DNA of 64,000 nucleotides from Tolypocladium sp. Sup5 PDA-1. Its lineage: Eukaryota > Ascomycota > Sordariomycetes > Hypocreales > Ophiocordycipitaceae. The notes below the pieces were generated by a model. That model was not told where the DNA came from, searched no databases, and saw only the letters and a list, made by a program, of their open reading frames with translations. This document shows, in pieces, positions 23,001-35,067 of this stretch. The stretch covers positions 806,001-870,000 of the forward strand of contig JPHH03000009.1 in assembly GCA_000750105.3 (NCBI GenBank). The letters run 5' to 3'. Numbering within the stretch: position 1 is the stretch's first letter; each line of letters begins with the position of its first letter. The translations under genes were made by a program, and so were the position numbers.

Positions 23001-24045
23001 CCGGTACGCGGCGGCGACTTCTACAACCTTTGCCAACCGCCCGCCTGGAGGGGTTGTACAGCATAAAAGCTGAAGGAAACACGTCAATATAAAAGACTTA
23101 CAGCCAAATGTGGTTCACGCCGATTTGAGCAATTTTGCCCTCGGAACAGGCGGTTATGTATGCCTCAGCGCGTGGCGTCTCTGGTTGGACGCCACGATCC
23201 TACGGCCCAGCCGCGCGCAGCCTGGCACGATGGACAATATGAACGCAGCGCCCAGCTTGGCAGCAATGAAGCCACGCCGTTGGTCCATGTCGTTTGAGGT
23301 TTGGCCGATCATAGCGGGGAGTAACGTTAGTCCGTATTGTTTGTTGGGAGCGTCAGGCATGGGCTCATGATGCCCCTGTCATATTGATCCCTCACCGACT
23401 GATGGGGGACGAGAAAACTCCACGTCTCCGAGCCAGAACATCACGAGGGCCATCAGCAGCTGCCCTCGCACACCACTCCGCCCATCTCAGCCGCCTTGGC
23501 CGCCGCGGGACAAGCCTTCACTAAGCTCACTTCGATAAAAGGGGAGACCTGAGGTGTACTTTGGCTTCGCAGATGGTCGCACCGACACTCAGCCTCAATG
23601 TCTCATAGCCCACCGTAAGGCTTCCTGGCTCCGCTGCAGTGGCACCCTGTCACATGCGCCGTCGCAACTCTCCAACCTGGCGGTCCCCGTCCTCTTCTCC
23701 GAACGCACGCTAAAAACGCACAAACGCCATGGCTTGGCTTGGCAAGGGTTGGTGGTTGGCGCAACGGTTTTGGCTGGTGGATGACGACGCCGGGAGCAAC
23801 TGGCGTTTGCCCTTTAGTCTTTGCCAACGGCGGCTGGGGGAGCTGTCACCTGTGAAAACGGGCGTCATAAGAACCTTGCATGGCCCGTTTCTTCTCGTCG
23901 CCTCTTCTTGGATCAACTCGTCTACGGCTCTCGTCTCCATTACCATCCGGCTGGCCGGGACAGGGCCTCTCTGTCAGACGCCTCAACGCAACATCAACGC
24001 TGTTGGAGAAGCGCATCTCCAACCTCCCCACGGGGTTGTCTCACC
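20042..24045. other. Gene-poor spacer between cluster side and housekeeping block
   Basis: About 4 kb with short ORFs on both strands and no recognised domain. The most protein-like are 21467-21808 (+, listed separately), 22106-22387 (-) and 23154-23360 (-, one hydrophobic segment, AAKLGAAFILSIVPG). A ~44-nt segment at 20867-20910 recurs at 22899-22942 with about ten differences, nine of them transitions. The last ~400 nt should contain the promoter and 5' leader of the antiporter gene. Confidence 0.4.
21467..21808 (+). CDS. Hypothetical ORF, 113 residues
   Basis: Continuous ORF with a helix-rich, charged middle (EHEQDRLEKAREV, MLRALEAALETGETPDP) that looks more protein-like than its surroundings. 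No known domain, no clear promoter, and introns or an upstream exon are possible. Could equally be a decayed gene fragment. Confidence 0.25.
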   Translation: MPITPQNFASIHSATGGPWTRKISTATAMSRGGHVQGVATVWLEHEQDRLEKAREVSGSISDKKDRHFACKMLRALEAALETGETPDPVAMWKAIQPQRPVRVQNIVESSEVY

Positions 24046-26897
24046 ATGTCCACCATCACCTCCGCGGCCCTCGCGGCGGCCACGACCATGTCTTCGGCCG
24101 CCGCAACGTCCACCGGCGAGCACCGGGTCCCTCCCCAGGGCGGTGTCATCGAAGGGTCCAATCCGTCCAAATACGACCCCAGCAACCCCATTATCCTCTT
24201 CATCATCCAGGTCAGTTGTCTCGCTGCTCGCGTGCTGGTGCTATACTCCTCAATCCATGCGCGTTGCTGACACGGCTCCCCAGGTGTGCCTCATCATCAT
24301 CGTCTGCCACATCCTGCACTGGCCGCTCTCCAAGATGCGGCAGCCCCGTGTCATCGCCGAGGTCGTCGGCGGCATCATCCTCGGCCCCTCCGTCATGGGC
24401 CGCATCCCCGGTTTCAGCGAGGCCATCTTCCCCAAAGTGTCTATACCCAACCTGTCCGTCGTGGCGAACCTCGGCCTGGTGCTATATCTCTTCCTCATCG
24501 GCATGGAAACCGATGTCCGCTTCCTCGTCAGCAACTGGCGCGTCGCGACATCGGTCGCCGTGGCTGGCTTGGTCCTCCCGTTTGGCATTGGCTGCGCCTT
24601 GGCTTGGGGCGTGTATAACGCCTTCCGCAACGACAGTGGCCTCGAGCCAATCAGATTCCCCGTATATATGCTCTTCATCGGTATTGCCATCGCCATTACG
24701 GTACGCCAAGTTCTATTGCGCTGCTTGAGGGCCATGTTACTGACAGTGTCTCATCAAGGCCTTCCCGGTTCTCTGCCGCATCTTGACTGAGCTCAAGCTG
24801 CTCGATACCTCTGTTGGCGTCATTACTCTCTCGGCTGGAGTTGCCAACGACGTCGTCGGTACGTCTGTTTGCCATCTTTGAAGTGGTTCTGTCCGCTGAT
24901 GAATACAGGCTGGGTGCTGCTTGCGCTCTGTGTTGCGCTCGTCAATGCCGGAAACGGTCTCGCGGCACTGTGGATATTATTGTGCTGTCTTGGATACATG
25001 CTGATACTGATGTACATCGTCAAGCCCGGCTTGACGTGGTTCCTACGCCGAACCGGAAGCATGGACAACGACCCTTCACAGAGTGTCATCTCTCTCATCC
25101 TTCTCATCGCTCTCGCGTCCGCCTTCTTCACCGGCATCATCGGCGTCCACCCCATTTTCGGCGGCTTCATGGCCGGCCTGATCATCCCTCGCGAGAACAG
25201 ACTCAACATTCGCGTGACGGAAAAGCTGGAGGATCTGATCGGCGCCATCCTCTTGCCCCTCTACTTTACTCTCTCCGGTCTCAACACAAACTTGGGACTG
25301 CTGGACACGGGGCTTGCCTGGGGCTACGTCTTTGCGACAACAATCGTTGCGCTGTCGACCAAGATCATCGGCGCGTCCTTGGCCGCTCGCTTGAGCGGGA
25401 TGGTATGGCGAGAGTCTTTCACCATCGGCGTCCTCATGAGCTGCAAGGGTCTTGTCGAGCTGATTGTGCTTGTATATTTTTCACGACTCCCCTCCCTGAA
25501 CACTCTTTACTGACACTGGCGCACAGAACATTGGACTGCAAGCAAACATCCTCAGCACCAGGACGTTTACCATCTTCGTCGTCATGGCCCTCCTCACCAC
25601 CTTCGCAACAACACCGATTGTTTCTGTGCTGTACCCCCCGTGGTACCAAAAGAAGATCGAGGCATGGAAACGTGGAGAGATTGACTGGGACACTGGTGCC
25701 CCCATCTCGCCCTCTGACACGGACGGGTCCAGCCGCCAAAAGCCCCCGATGGAAAGACTGAGCCGGCTGCTTGTGTACCTCAGGCTGGACAATATGCCGG
25801 CTCTCCTGAACCTCTTGTCACTCTTCGGAAACCCGTCGACCATGGAGCCATCGGTTCGAACCGCCGACGGCGCGGGAACACTTCAACCCTCCAGCAACTC
25901 GGTTCTCTCTGACGGCCCGAAGAGGGCTGTCTGGGCCCACGGTATCCGACTTCTCCAGCTGACAGATCGTGACTCCTCGGTCATGACGGTGTCACAAGTC
26001 GCCGAGTACAGCCGCCACGATCCGATCGTCAACACGTTCCGCACCGTCGGGCAGCTGCACAATCTCGCAGCGTCCGGAGAGGTTGCCATCATGCCCGAGA
26101 CACGATTCGCCGAAGCCCTCGCCACCAAGTCCAGCAACATGTCATCAGACCTGCTCCTCGTCCCCTGGAGCGAGACTGGCGGCATGGGCGACTCGCAGAT
26201 TCTGTCTTCGGCGACGGTGGACGACAAGATGGCCTCGTCGTATGGAGCATTCGTCAAATCGGTGTTTGACTCGCGCGATCACAACATCGCCGTCTTCTTC
26301 TCGCGGAGCGATTCTGACTTGGATGGCAAGGGCAACCTTAGCCGCATCAAGTTGACCCGAACATATTCCCTCAGTGCTCTGAAAGAGGACATGCCTACGG
26401 CTCCTCTCGCCAACAAGCCCTACCACATCTTCTTGGCCTATTTCGGAGAGGACGATGACAAGCTAGCGCTGCGACTCGTCCTCCAGCTCTGCGAAACGTC
26501 CAAGGCTACCGCCACAATAATGCGAATCTATGCATCTGCAACTGAAGGCTCGTCTGCTGCAGCAGGCGAGGACCTCTTCGAAATTGCATTGTCCAAGCTC
26601 CCTGCGGATACTGCCAGTCGGGTCAAGTTCGAGACGGCCACGGGATCCACGACGATGGAAGAGCTTCTGCAGTATGCCACGACGGAGGCGAACCCGGAGT
26701 CAACCGACTCCAAGGCCCCGAACCTCGTCGTAATCGGCCGTGGAAGCGGAGAGAAGATGGAAGAGGGCAAGTTGGATCACAAGATGAAAGGAGACCTGAA
26801 GCTTTGCTTGGGTGTTCTCGCGGGACACTTTGTCGCCGGTGGAGCGCGGGCGGACTTGCTCGTGGTCCAGTCCAAGAAACTTCCAGAGGCGTCTTGA
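24046..26897 (+). CDS. K+/H+ antiporter, Kha1/CPA2 family
   Basis: Cation/proton antiporter in five exons: 24046-24210, 24284-24700, 24759-24858, 24909-25471 and 25527-26897; all introns GT..AG and in frame. A short Ala/Thr-rich N-terminus leads into about a dozen membrane segments: VIAEVVGGIILGPSVMG, VVANLGLVLYLFLIGMETD, AFPVLCRILTELKLL, GVANDVVGWVLLAL and LPLYFTLSGLNTNLG. The ~420-residue C-terminal tail is cytosolic and resembles the universal-stress-like tail of Kha1. Yeast Kha1 acts in the Golgi on potassium and pH balance. The ORF can be extended upstream of the ATG at 24046, but those residues are Arg/Pro-rich noise, so the internal start is preferred. Confidence 0.9.
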
Positions 26898-27295
26898 GTT
26901 TATATCATGATTGGAGCATCGGCGAGTTGGATCTGGGTCAGATTATATCCCTCTTGAGTCTTGGGCGAGGTTACATTCCGCTTGGGTAGCATATGCATGG
27001 CAGCACTACAGGTCACAATTGTTCACGTTCATGACAAGTCAGCGTTGTTAAGAAAATGGTGAATTACAACTCCGACCTTCTATGTAGCGATGTGATATCA
27101 AAAATGAATGATCAGCTTGCATGCTCTGGTGTTCCCAGGTCATCAAATCCGACGGATTCTGCGCGTGTCGTGTCACATGCGACGTGCACCCATGTCGGCC
27201 GTGTAACCAAGGCCCAATGCAACCAACAAAATGCAGGTACAAGCAGCTAGTGCAGAATTACATTGATACATATTTTCTTGTTTGTATGTGTGACA
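26898..27295. other. Convergent 3' region of the antiporter and phosphate transporter genes
   Basis: About 400 nt between two stop codons; no gene seen. Presumably holds both 3' untranslated regions. Confidence 0.5.
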
Positions 27296-29200
27296 TTAGG
27301 CGGCCTTGACGATCTCTTCGTCGTTGCTCGCGTCCCGCTCGTTGACGGCAGTGGCACGGCCGTTGACGGCGTAATCGTCCTCGCCGCTGAGCTCCTCGAG
27401 GGTCTTGCGGGCAGTCTCGGGGATGAGGAGCGTGGTGAAGCATCCGAGAAGCATGAAGAGGGCGTAGATCTCGAGAACGTGATCCAACCAGGGGGAGTCA
27501 CCAGGCTTGGTGGCGCCGCGGGTACGGAGGGTGGCGATGGCACCCTGGCCGATGATGGAACCAATCTTGCCAGAGGCAGCGGAGATACCGTGCGAGGTGG
27601 AACGGTAACGGGTGGGGAAGACCTCGCCAGGGACAATGAAGGTGGTGGTGTTGGGGCCTGAGACGGATGTTAGTGCCGTGTTTAACTGGCTTGACAGTCG
27701 GTATGCGAAACTTACCAAAGTTGAAGAAGAACTGGGCAACAACGTAGATGGCCAGGAGGCCATTCTGACCAATCTGGTGGTAGGCAAAGCCCATAATAAC
27801 GAAGAGAATGGTAAGAATGATGAAGCCGCCCATCTGGATCTTCTTACGGCCAATGGTGTCAATCGTGGCAACGGACACCCAGTAGCCCGGAACGGCACCA
27901 GCCAGGACAATGATCAGGTTACCAATGGCAGTCTTGTACAAGTAATCGTAGACGCTGGTGGTATGCGAGGAGGAGAAGCCAATGGCGCTGAGAATGGTGG
28001 CGTTGTTCAAGGAGAGACCGTAAAAGGCAACGTCGAGGCAGAACCACGAGCCAGCAGTACCGAGCAGGAGCAGGGCGTTCTTCGTCTTGCCGTAGTGGCG
28101 GAAGAAGTCAGCCATGCTGGCCTTGGGGACCTCGAGGCTATCCTTGGCAGCGCGGCTGGTGGCGATGCGCTCCATGGCGTCCGGGTCGCCCTCGGCCTTT
28201 CCAGCCATGTATGCCTTGACGTCGTCCTGGGCCTTTTCGACATCACGGGCGACGTCAAAGGTGTATCGGGGCGTCTCGGGGATGGTCAGACGGACTAGAG
28301 TCATTGCCCGTCAGCAAGTGATCAAATACGAGTTCGTTGGCCTCAGTTGAGTACTCACAGTAGAGCGCAATGCAGGCGGGAACGGCACCGAAGCCGATGA
28401 GGAGTCGCCACATCTTGTCGACGGCAACCTGGCAGTCGCCGGAGCAGGTGGCAACACTTTTGTAACCCTCCAGCGTTCCCTTGAAGCCAAGGGTGGCGAA
28501 GAGCATAACAAAGGCAGCGGCGAGCTGGCCCATACCCTGCATGGCGAAGACGGCAGCCATCATGGCACCACGCCACTTGGTGGTAGCGAACCTGTAGTCG
28601 TCCGTTAGCCACATGGAATACCCGGAATGGGGCCAGATTGAGGACTTACTCAGAGGTGATAATGGACGACAGAGGGTAGTCACCACCGATACCGATGCCC
28701 ATGATGACACGCCAGAAGATGATGAGGCCGATGATGTCGCAAGCGGGAGAGCCGCTGGTCAATGCCTGGCCCAGGGTGGCAAAGATGATGACGATGAGCT
28801 CGAGACCGTACATCTTCTTACGACCGACCATGTCAGCGAGGGCACCGAAGCCCAGCTGGCCGATGACGGTACCGGCCGACGTGGCCAGCTTGATGGCGCT
28901 GTCGGAGCTGGTGGGCATCACCCCCACGCCGGGGAAGTAGACGATGCCCAGCATGATGGTCAGCAGCGAGGCCGTGAAGATGTCGTACGAGTCGGTGAAG
29001 AAACCAACACCGGCGACGACGCAGGCGCGGACATGGTACCAGCCAAAGGGCGCCTTGTCGACCTCGGCGAGGGCCAGGCGACGGCGCTCGTTGAGGTCGG
29101 CGACGTGGGCGAAGTCGTTGTGGAAGTTGTGGTAGGCACTGTTGCCGCCAGACGTCTTCTGGACGACGGCCGGGGCGCCGCGGGCAGTGGTCTCGGCCAT
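27296..29200 (-). CDS. High-affinity inorganic phosphate:H+ symporter, Pho84 type (MFS)
   Basis: Four exons: 29200-28650, 28591-28359, 28294-27716 and 27657-27296. The product begins MAETTARGAPAVVQK and shows FGWYHVRACVVAGVGFFTDSYDIF (TM1), GQLGFGALADMVGRKKMYG, GIGIGGDYPLSSIITSE and PETPRYTFDV. These are signatures of the phosphate:H+ symporter branch of the major facilitator superfamily. The C-terminal half has GPNTTTFIVPGEVFPTRYRSTSHGISAA and an LIPETARKTLEELSGED tail. Length (about 570 residues) and twelve membrane segments match the family. It imports phosphate at the plasma membrane. Confidence 0.93.
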
Positions 29201-30349
29201 GGCTTGGCTTGGACGGTGTCGACGACTTCTTGAAAGCTGAGGAGGTAGCGGAACTGTTGTCGCCGCCAAGAAGGAAAGGAGAGAACAGGTCAGCCAAGGA
29301 TGACGATCAGCAGTGAGGAGACGAAGGAGAAGACGGCCAAAGGGGGGACGGGTGCCAAGAGACTGGCGACGGCGTATATATATGACCTGCACCACACTGC
29401 CGCAACCAGGCAGCGTAAACCCCATTCCCTCGCCCGGCTCGCCTCGTCGCGCCGCTTCACGAGCAGACGCCACGGGCAGACACGGGGCCCATCCATTCGA
29501 GCTGATAAGCCACCCCGGGCCGAATGAGGCAACACCTCGACCGAGCCCTGAAGAGATTTTCCACGTCTGCGCTTCGCAATTCGACGGAGCGAGCGAACCA
29601 ACGGCGCCGGAGGGCCATGCAACCCATTCTCCTTGAGGCGTACAGAGCCGGGGGCGTTTTGGACGGAGTCCAGTCTGCGGTGTTGGTGCCCTCCGGCAGC
29701 GTCGACTTACACGGGCTCGACGTCGCGGGCGCGGGCCAATCAGAGGCCGCGGCGCCGACACGTTGCCCAGGCGGCAGGCGTGCTTGGCAGGGCCTTGGCA
29801 AGGCTTGGAGATCGATTGCGGAAACCGTGGGGCCGCACCTGAGGGGAGCCGGAACTATTGAAGCCCTCCAGCCGTGCTGCTTGCGACCGAACGAGGCCCA
29901 TTTCCACTTTGGCGACCGACGTCGTTGCCGAGCGCCCGGCTTGGCCTGCAGCTGGGGGATTCCCGATCTCGACCAGGGTGCCTGCCGTGGGCTGCCAAGT
30001 TGCGCCGTGTCGTGCCACTGTCCTCGACGCCTCACGTGCCAAGTGCTAAGCGGAGACGACGACTCGTCGGGAGACAGTGGACCTAATACCTATGTACTGT
30101 ACTCGTACGTAGGCTTGCCAGGCACACCGGACTCTGCAGGCGCTGGAAAATCTAGCTGGAATTCTAGACGTTAAGCATACCCACTTACTCTAACAATCTG
30201 CCCACGTGCCTCAATCCAAGGGTCCAGCGCTGGCAACGGCAACACCGCACGCGATAGCAGCAATATTTTTTGCCAGCGTCGCCGACTCATCCGGCAACAA
30301 AAGGGACGCGCCATCTGCCCCGGCCTGAACGGGGCCTCGCGTGCTGGCC
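29201..30349. other. Divergent promoter region between the phosphate transporter and the GNAT-like gene
   Basis: About 1.15 kb. Long open frames cross it on both strands (for example 29524-30174), but this is GC-rich DNA with few stops; the translations are Arg/Pro-rich and lack domains. Treated as the two promoters. Confidence 0.5.
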
Positions 30350-31237
30350 ATGTCATCCTCCTCCGACTCACCCTCCGACTCGCCCTTCGACTCACCCTCC
30401 CCGCGGCCCAAGATGTCCTCAACGGCCACAACCACGACGGCCACGACGGCGATGATGTCGTCCAGCAGCAATGCCAAGGACGGCGAAGACGAGCTGCCGC
30501 CGCTGTCCTTCAACGTCGTCACCGCAGAAGACGACAAGCGCGACGCGCTGTGCCTCGTCACCGACAGCATCGCCCAGCAGCGCCAGACTGCCTCCCTGGC
30601 CGTCATCTTCCACCCCGGCTGCTTCGTCGCCCTCGCCGTCGCCTGCTCCTTCGCCTGGCGCCACAACGCCCGCGACTACGGCACCGCGCTGACCGCCGTC
30701 TCCGGCCTCGCCATCGCCTACCTGGCCGCCGTGCGCCTCTTCACCTCGCGCTACGTAACCCTCGCCGAGGAGTTCAAGTGGAAGGACTTCCTCGCCGCGC
30801 CCGACGGCCGCGAGGACCTCGTCGTCACGGCGCGCTTCGGAGGGGAGCTCATCGGCACACTCGTCCTGCGCCTCCAGGCGCCTGAGGGCCAGCAGCAGCA
30901 GCAGCAGCAATCCAAGAAGAAGGCCACGAAGCAGCAGCAGCAGCAGCAGCAGCAGCAGTCCCTCGCCGGCGGCCGCGGCGTCATCCGCGCGTGGACGACC
31001 AAGCTCCGGTACCGCAACAAGGGCATCGGCGCGGACCTGCTGCGCTTCGCCGTCATGACCGCCCGGAGCGCGTGCGGCGACGACGCCGAGGTCGCCTTCG
31101 ACCCGGATCACGCCAACAGCGCGCTGCCGCTCAACCACATGTTCAACCGGCCGTTTCGGAGCCGCGACGAAAAGGCGGCCAAGGCGCTGGCGCACGCGCT
31201 GCGGGACTGTGAGAGTGGAGAGGGCAGCTTCCAGTGA
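30350..31237 (+). CDS. GNAT-like protein with membrane segment and two polyglutamine tracts
   Basis: Single-exon ORF of 295 residues; the first ATG is at 30350 (the frame opens earlier at a GTG). The N-terminal 60 residues are Ser/Thr/Pro-rich. A hydrophobic hairpin (VIFHPGCFVALAVACSFAW and LTAVSGLAIAYLAAVRLF) precedes an acetyltransferase-like part: VVTARFGGELIGTLVLRL is the usual beta strand pair, and RAWTTKLRYRNKGIGADLLRFAV resembles the acetyl-CoA binding motif A (R-x-x-G-I-G). Between these two elements lie Q7 and Q9 tracts with a Lys-rich linker. Its substrate cannot be predicted. Codon bias and GC3 favour a real gene. Confidence 0.7.
   Translation: MSSSSDSPSDSPFDSPSPRPKMSSTATTTTATTAMMSSSSNAKDGEDELPPLSFNVVTAEDDKRDALCLVTDSIAQQRQTASLAVIFHPGCFVALAVACSFAWRHNARDYGTALTAVSGLAIAYLAAVRLFTSRYVTLAEEFKWKDFLAAPDGREDLVVTARFGGELIGTLVLRLQAPEGQQQQQQQSKKKATKQQQQQQQQQSLAGGRGVIRAWTTKLRYRNKGIGADLLRFAVMTARSACGDDAEVAFDPDHANSALPLNHMFNRPFRSRDEKAAKALAHALRDCESGEGSFQ
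30890..30959 (+). repeat. CAG trinucleotide repeats (two polyQ tracts)
   Basis: Two nearly pure CAG runs (seven and nine Gln codons) split by a Lys-rich linker, inside the GNAT-like gene. Confidence 0.9.
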
Positions 31238-31411
31238 GGGGAGAATGACGACAACATTGTATGACCATTAATATAGAGGGCGTTGGATAATGCTATAATG
31301 CAGTGTATATTGAAACAATACGGAGTGATGCCCCCCGTATGAGTGAGGTTATTACATGGCAAAATACATTTCAACCCATGCCGAATATCCAACCATTCAG
31401 CATCGCCAACT

Positions 31412-32444
31412 CTACAACTCCGTCTTCGTCTTCTCCTTCTCAACCCTCGCCGTCAGCGCATACAACTCCCTGGGCCGCCCCTGCGCATCACAGCTCGCAA
31501 ACCGCCACCACCCGCCGTGCACCGCGCCCACCAGGTTCACCATCCCCCAGCGGATGGGGGACGGCATCGGCGGCCAGTCCTTCCACAGGCCCCCCTCCGC
31601 CGTGCGGTCCGCGTTGAGCAGGAAGAAGGGCACCACGTCCGACAGGCCGGCCTTGCGCACCGTGTCCTTGCCCCAGGCCTTGAGCATCTCGGCGGCCACG
31701 GCGCCCTGGAACGAGTGGCGCTGCGGCACGTTGGGGTGCGTCGCCAGGGCCGCCATGACGGAGACTTCGTGGTGCAGGTGGTACTCGAGCGGCTTGCGGA
31801 ACGAGTCCATGATCTTGAGCAGCGCGCCGGGCGTCAAGGCGGAGGCGTTGGAGAGGGAGCCGAGGTAGGTGTCGAGCTCGTTCAGGCCATCAATGAAGGA
31901 TTCTCTCTCATGTCAGCCGCGCTCGTCAGACGAACATGATATTGGGGCATCTCACCGTGCTCCTTGTAGATGTCACCCCAGACATGCTGGTCGGTAAGCA
32001 TGCCCTTTATCTCCGGGAACAGGAGATCCTCTTCGTCATCGTGATGGCTCTTGATGAACCGGACCCACGTCTTCGAGTACCCGACAAAGTCCGCCTTGTC
32101 CTCGTCTTGCACATGCGGCGCCTGGAGAAAGATGGAGTTGTACCCCCGGATGAGCGAGTTGTGCAACAGCGCCATGTGCGTCGCCGCCGTGGTCAGCAAG
32201 TCATCCTACCACCCACAGTCAGCGCCTGTGTCTTGGTGATCGAATGGGTGTTTGCCCGCATAAGCGTGGGTGCTCAACTCACCTTGCCGGTCTGAGACTG
32301 CGGCGTCGGGACCAACTTGATGGGATGATCAGCCCACTGCTTCGTCGGCGCCGTCGTCTCATACGAGTACGGCGATCTACTCCGAATCGCGTTGCCCCAA
32401 AAGGCCAACGTAGAGAGGAGCACGGAGAGCCATATCATGGACAT
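31412..32444 (-). CDS. Hemerythrin-like (HHE domain) protein
   Basis: Three exons. The start MSMIWLSVLLSTLAFWG is a signal peptide or membrane anchor. Exon 2 (from about 32209) begins DDLLTTAATHMALLHNSLIRGYN and contains IKSHHDDEEDLLFPEI, the H-H-x-x-E-E core of hemerythrin-like domains. Exon 3 provides EHESFIDGLNELDTYL and LEYHLHHEVSVMAAL, which complete the His/Glu set for a di-iron site. The end is LTARVEKEKTKTEL. HHE proteins bind oxygen or iron, or sense them; the exact role here is unknown. Introns at about 32284-32210 (GTGAGT) and 31967-31899 (GTGAGA) join in frame. It is conserved in many fungi as an uncharacterised protein. Confidence 0.82.
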
Positions 32445-32997
32445 GGTGACGGGCGGCCTGGAGGCTGGCAGATCACCTCAGCAATTGTGAGAATCCGTGA
32501 GTGAGTAAGATTCGACCCTGGCATGAGACGAACAAATGAACACCTGTCACTGCCAGTGTCAGCCCACGAGCTTCCAGTTCTGTCCAAGGACCGCTCGTTA
32601 TTAATAACCACGCCGTGATTGGCGCTAGGCTCCAGGCGGCAGTAGCGGAACCGCGGGGATGCCCCGGGGCGAACCGAGGCCATGCGGAGCTTGGTCGATC
32701 ATACGGTTGCCGTCACGATGTGAATTGTGACTATAACGGGGATGCTGTTGGGCGTTACTGGACAGAGCCACAGGGACCTTCAAACTGAGTACTCGGAAAT
32801 GTGAACAAAGATTTTCGCAACAAGACAGCTCTATGACCTTGACCGTATGGCCATCCAGTCCCAAGCAACGCCAAATGCTTCCAACAATGACCAATTAATG
32901 CCCCACGAGTGCCAGCTATGTCTCCTGCCCTTTTCGCCCTACCAGGCGACAGTTATAATAGCTCGCAGCGCTGCAAGCAATCCCCGCGAGTGCCTCT
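32445..32997. other. Intergenic region between the hemerythrin-like and ZIP genes
   Basis: About 550 nt, promoter of the hemerythrin-like gene plus the 3' end of the zinc transporter. No gene recognised. Confidence 0.5.
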
Positions 32998-34461
32998 TTA
33001 AGCAAACGCCCCGACAAGGGCCATCAACACCGCACCGCCAACCACGGCCAGGTACGCGTGCAGCCGCTTCTTCCCCTTCAGGACCTTGTAGCTCTTCTCC
33101 GTCAGGAAGTCCTCGGCCAGCAGCTGCACCAGGCCCGCGTACAGCAGCAAGCCCGACGACACGGCGTTCATGAAGCCCACCACCAGCAGGCCGCCCATCG
33201 ACGCCGGGTCGTACATCTTGTGGACTATCAGGCCAATCGCTTGGCCAACCGGCGTCGTGACGCCGTATGCGAGAACCATGAGCCACGGCCGAATCGAGTT
33301 CTTGGGGAACTGGACGGCCCCAATGCGGCTTCCCAGCGCCAGGCCCTCGAAGAACTGGTGGAAGCTGATGGCGACCAAGAACACCACAAACGCTGGGCCG
33401 GTAGCCACTGAAATGGCCATCCCAATGAAGATACTGTGGAACAGAATGCCCGCCTCGAGAAGGAGGCACTGCAATAGTTTCCGCTGATGCTCCTCAGGCG
33501 TGTGCGGCGGTATGCCCGGATCTGCCGTACCTCCATCACCCGGCTTCAGAGGCGCATACGGGCCATTGCGGTTGCCGTTGACCGGGGCCGGGTCCAGCTC
33601 GTCCATGTCCAAGTCCAGGTCTGAGTCCCCGTCGTTGAACTCTTGGTCGGTGGACTTGCGCTTCCTCTGCGCCGTGATCGGTGTCGACTCGGGTAGAGGC
33701 GAAACCCCAGCGACAAGACCTTGTGTTGCCTCCATGTCCTCCAAAGAGATGGCCACAGGTCTATGGCCGCCCATCCTCCTCCCTGCTAGGCCACTCGTGT
33801 CGTCATTGAGGTCCACGTCGTGAAAGTGCCCGTCGGCGGTGCTGCTCCCGTCGGTTTCGTCAAAGAAATCGTGCGCGTGCGAGTGGGAGTGTCCCGCGCC
33901 TCGTGCCGTCAGGAAGGACTCGACGCCGACGACGACAATGGCGGAGACCATGGCCACCAGCCCCGGGAGCGGCGTATATCCCTTGCTGAAGAAATACGGC
34001 AGGCATGGATCGGTCAGGGATTGGAAGGCAGTCGGCAGCAGGTGGACAAAGGCCGTCGCAAGCAAAACGCCGGTGCCGACATGTTGGCAATAGAATATTA
34101 TCGTTCTTTGTCGCTTTCCGGTCGTCGTGCGTCGCGATATCAAGGGGATTCCGCATGCTGTTGGGTCAGGTTAGCTTCCCGGCGATCCAGGTTACCAGAG
34201 GACTCGAAAACGTACCCAGCGTGCTCAGCACCAAAATCAGGAGCAGCGCGAAAACATGCGCCACCGTATCATACCATCCCGTCTGCCTCGATCCGCATTC
34301 TGGCTTCTCGCCCTCTTCCTCTCGTCGGCGTAGCTCCTGCAGCAGCAGGTTCGTGGGGATGGACGACCACGTTGCGTCTACAGGGTCCAGTCAGTCAGTG
34401 CGCCACGCCACGCAGCAGCGCTGCAATGCTCACCTCTTGTCGCCTCATCGAGGGTACCCAT
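32998..34461 (-). CDS. ZIP-family zinc transporter (Zrt type)
   Basis: Three exons, start MGTLDEATR at 34461. Exon 2 covers DATWSSIPTNLLLQEL and the first membrane segment (VFALLLILVLSTLACG). The long exon 3 has YCQHVGTGVLLATAFVHLLPTA (TM2-3), a His-rich loop GHSHSHAH, then a ~150-residue acidic cytosolic region. Next come the metal-site helices EAGILFHSIFIGMAI and FLVAISFHQFFEGLALGSRI, which carry the conserved His and Glu residues of ZIP proteins. The protein ends with VVGGAVLMALVGAFA. It moves zinc (possibly iron or other metals) into the cytosol, from outside or from an organelle. The length and motifs are complete. Confidence 0.92.
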
Positions 34462-35067
34462 TCTAAACGTCGTCAACAGTCTAACTGCCTCGAATCGGCG
34501 TCGAATCCAAGGTCATGGCGGCGCGAGAAAAGAAGCAGGTCCCCCTTACCGAGCCCGATCTAGGAGAAACGCGGACTCTCCGTCATTGGGAAGGTCGCGG
34601 TTAGTGGTGGACGCCTAATCCTCGGGCGGTGCTCTCGGGGCTCACAATGACTGCCAAGCTGCGTACGTGTTCTCGGTCCTGCAAGGGGCTTGGCGGATGC
34701 ATAAAGTTGCGTATAGAGCCTCGATGCAAGCCTCGAGGTGGCAGTCTACCCGCGGACAATAAACGCCTTCGATAACAGCTGCTGCATTGTTGTGTCGTGG
34801 GCGGCGCACAGATGTCCATCTCTGTGGTACGCATAGCTGCTAAAATTAGATGTTATCCTACAGTACAGCGACATAGATCAATCATCCATCATCCGGCCCA
34901 CCGGAACGCTAGCAGATCGACAGCCTGTCTGTCTCGCATCAAATGGACCAACCAACATCATGTCCGTGAGCTGGACAACGTTTCATTATCTCGTTAACTC
35001 ACACAGCTGCTACATATACAAGCCCGCTATCCTACCCTACGCAGTATCCCGATCCCCCCCAGCCAAA
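34462..35067. other. Intergenic region between ZIP and Sti1 genes
   Basis: About 600 nt with no credible ORF; promoter of the ZIP gene and 3' region of the Sti1 gene. Confidence 0.5.

Noticed and set aside
23729..24790. 353-residue ORF extending upstream of the antiporter
   Set aside because: Runs through an intron and its N-terminal part is Arg/Pro-rich noise; ATG at 24046 preferred.
28646..29761. 371-residue minus ORF extending the phosphate transporter upstream
   Set aside because: Extra N-terminal 187 residues are Arg/Pro-rich and lack conservation; the family starts at MAETT.
29524..30174. 216-residue plus-strand ORF in the promoter region
   Set aside because: GC-rich DNA with few stops; no domain.
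30419..31195. 258-residue minus-strand ORF with Leu runs
   Set aside because: Antisense shadow of the GNAT-like gene; its poly-Leu is the reverse of CAG repeats.
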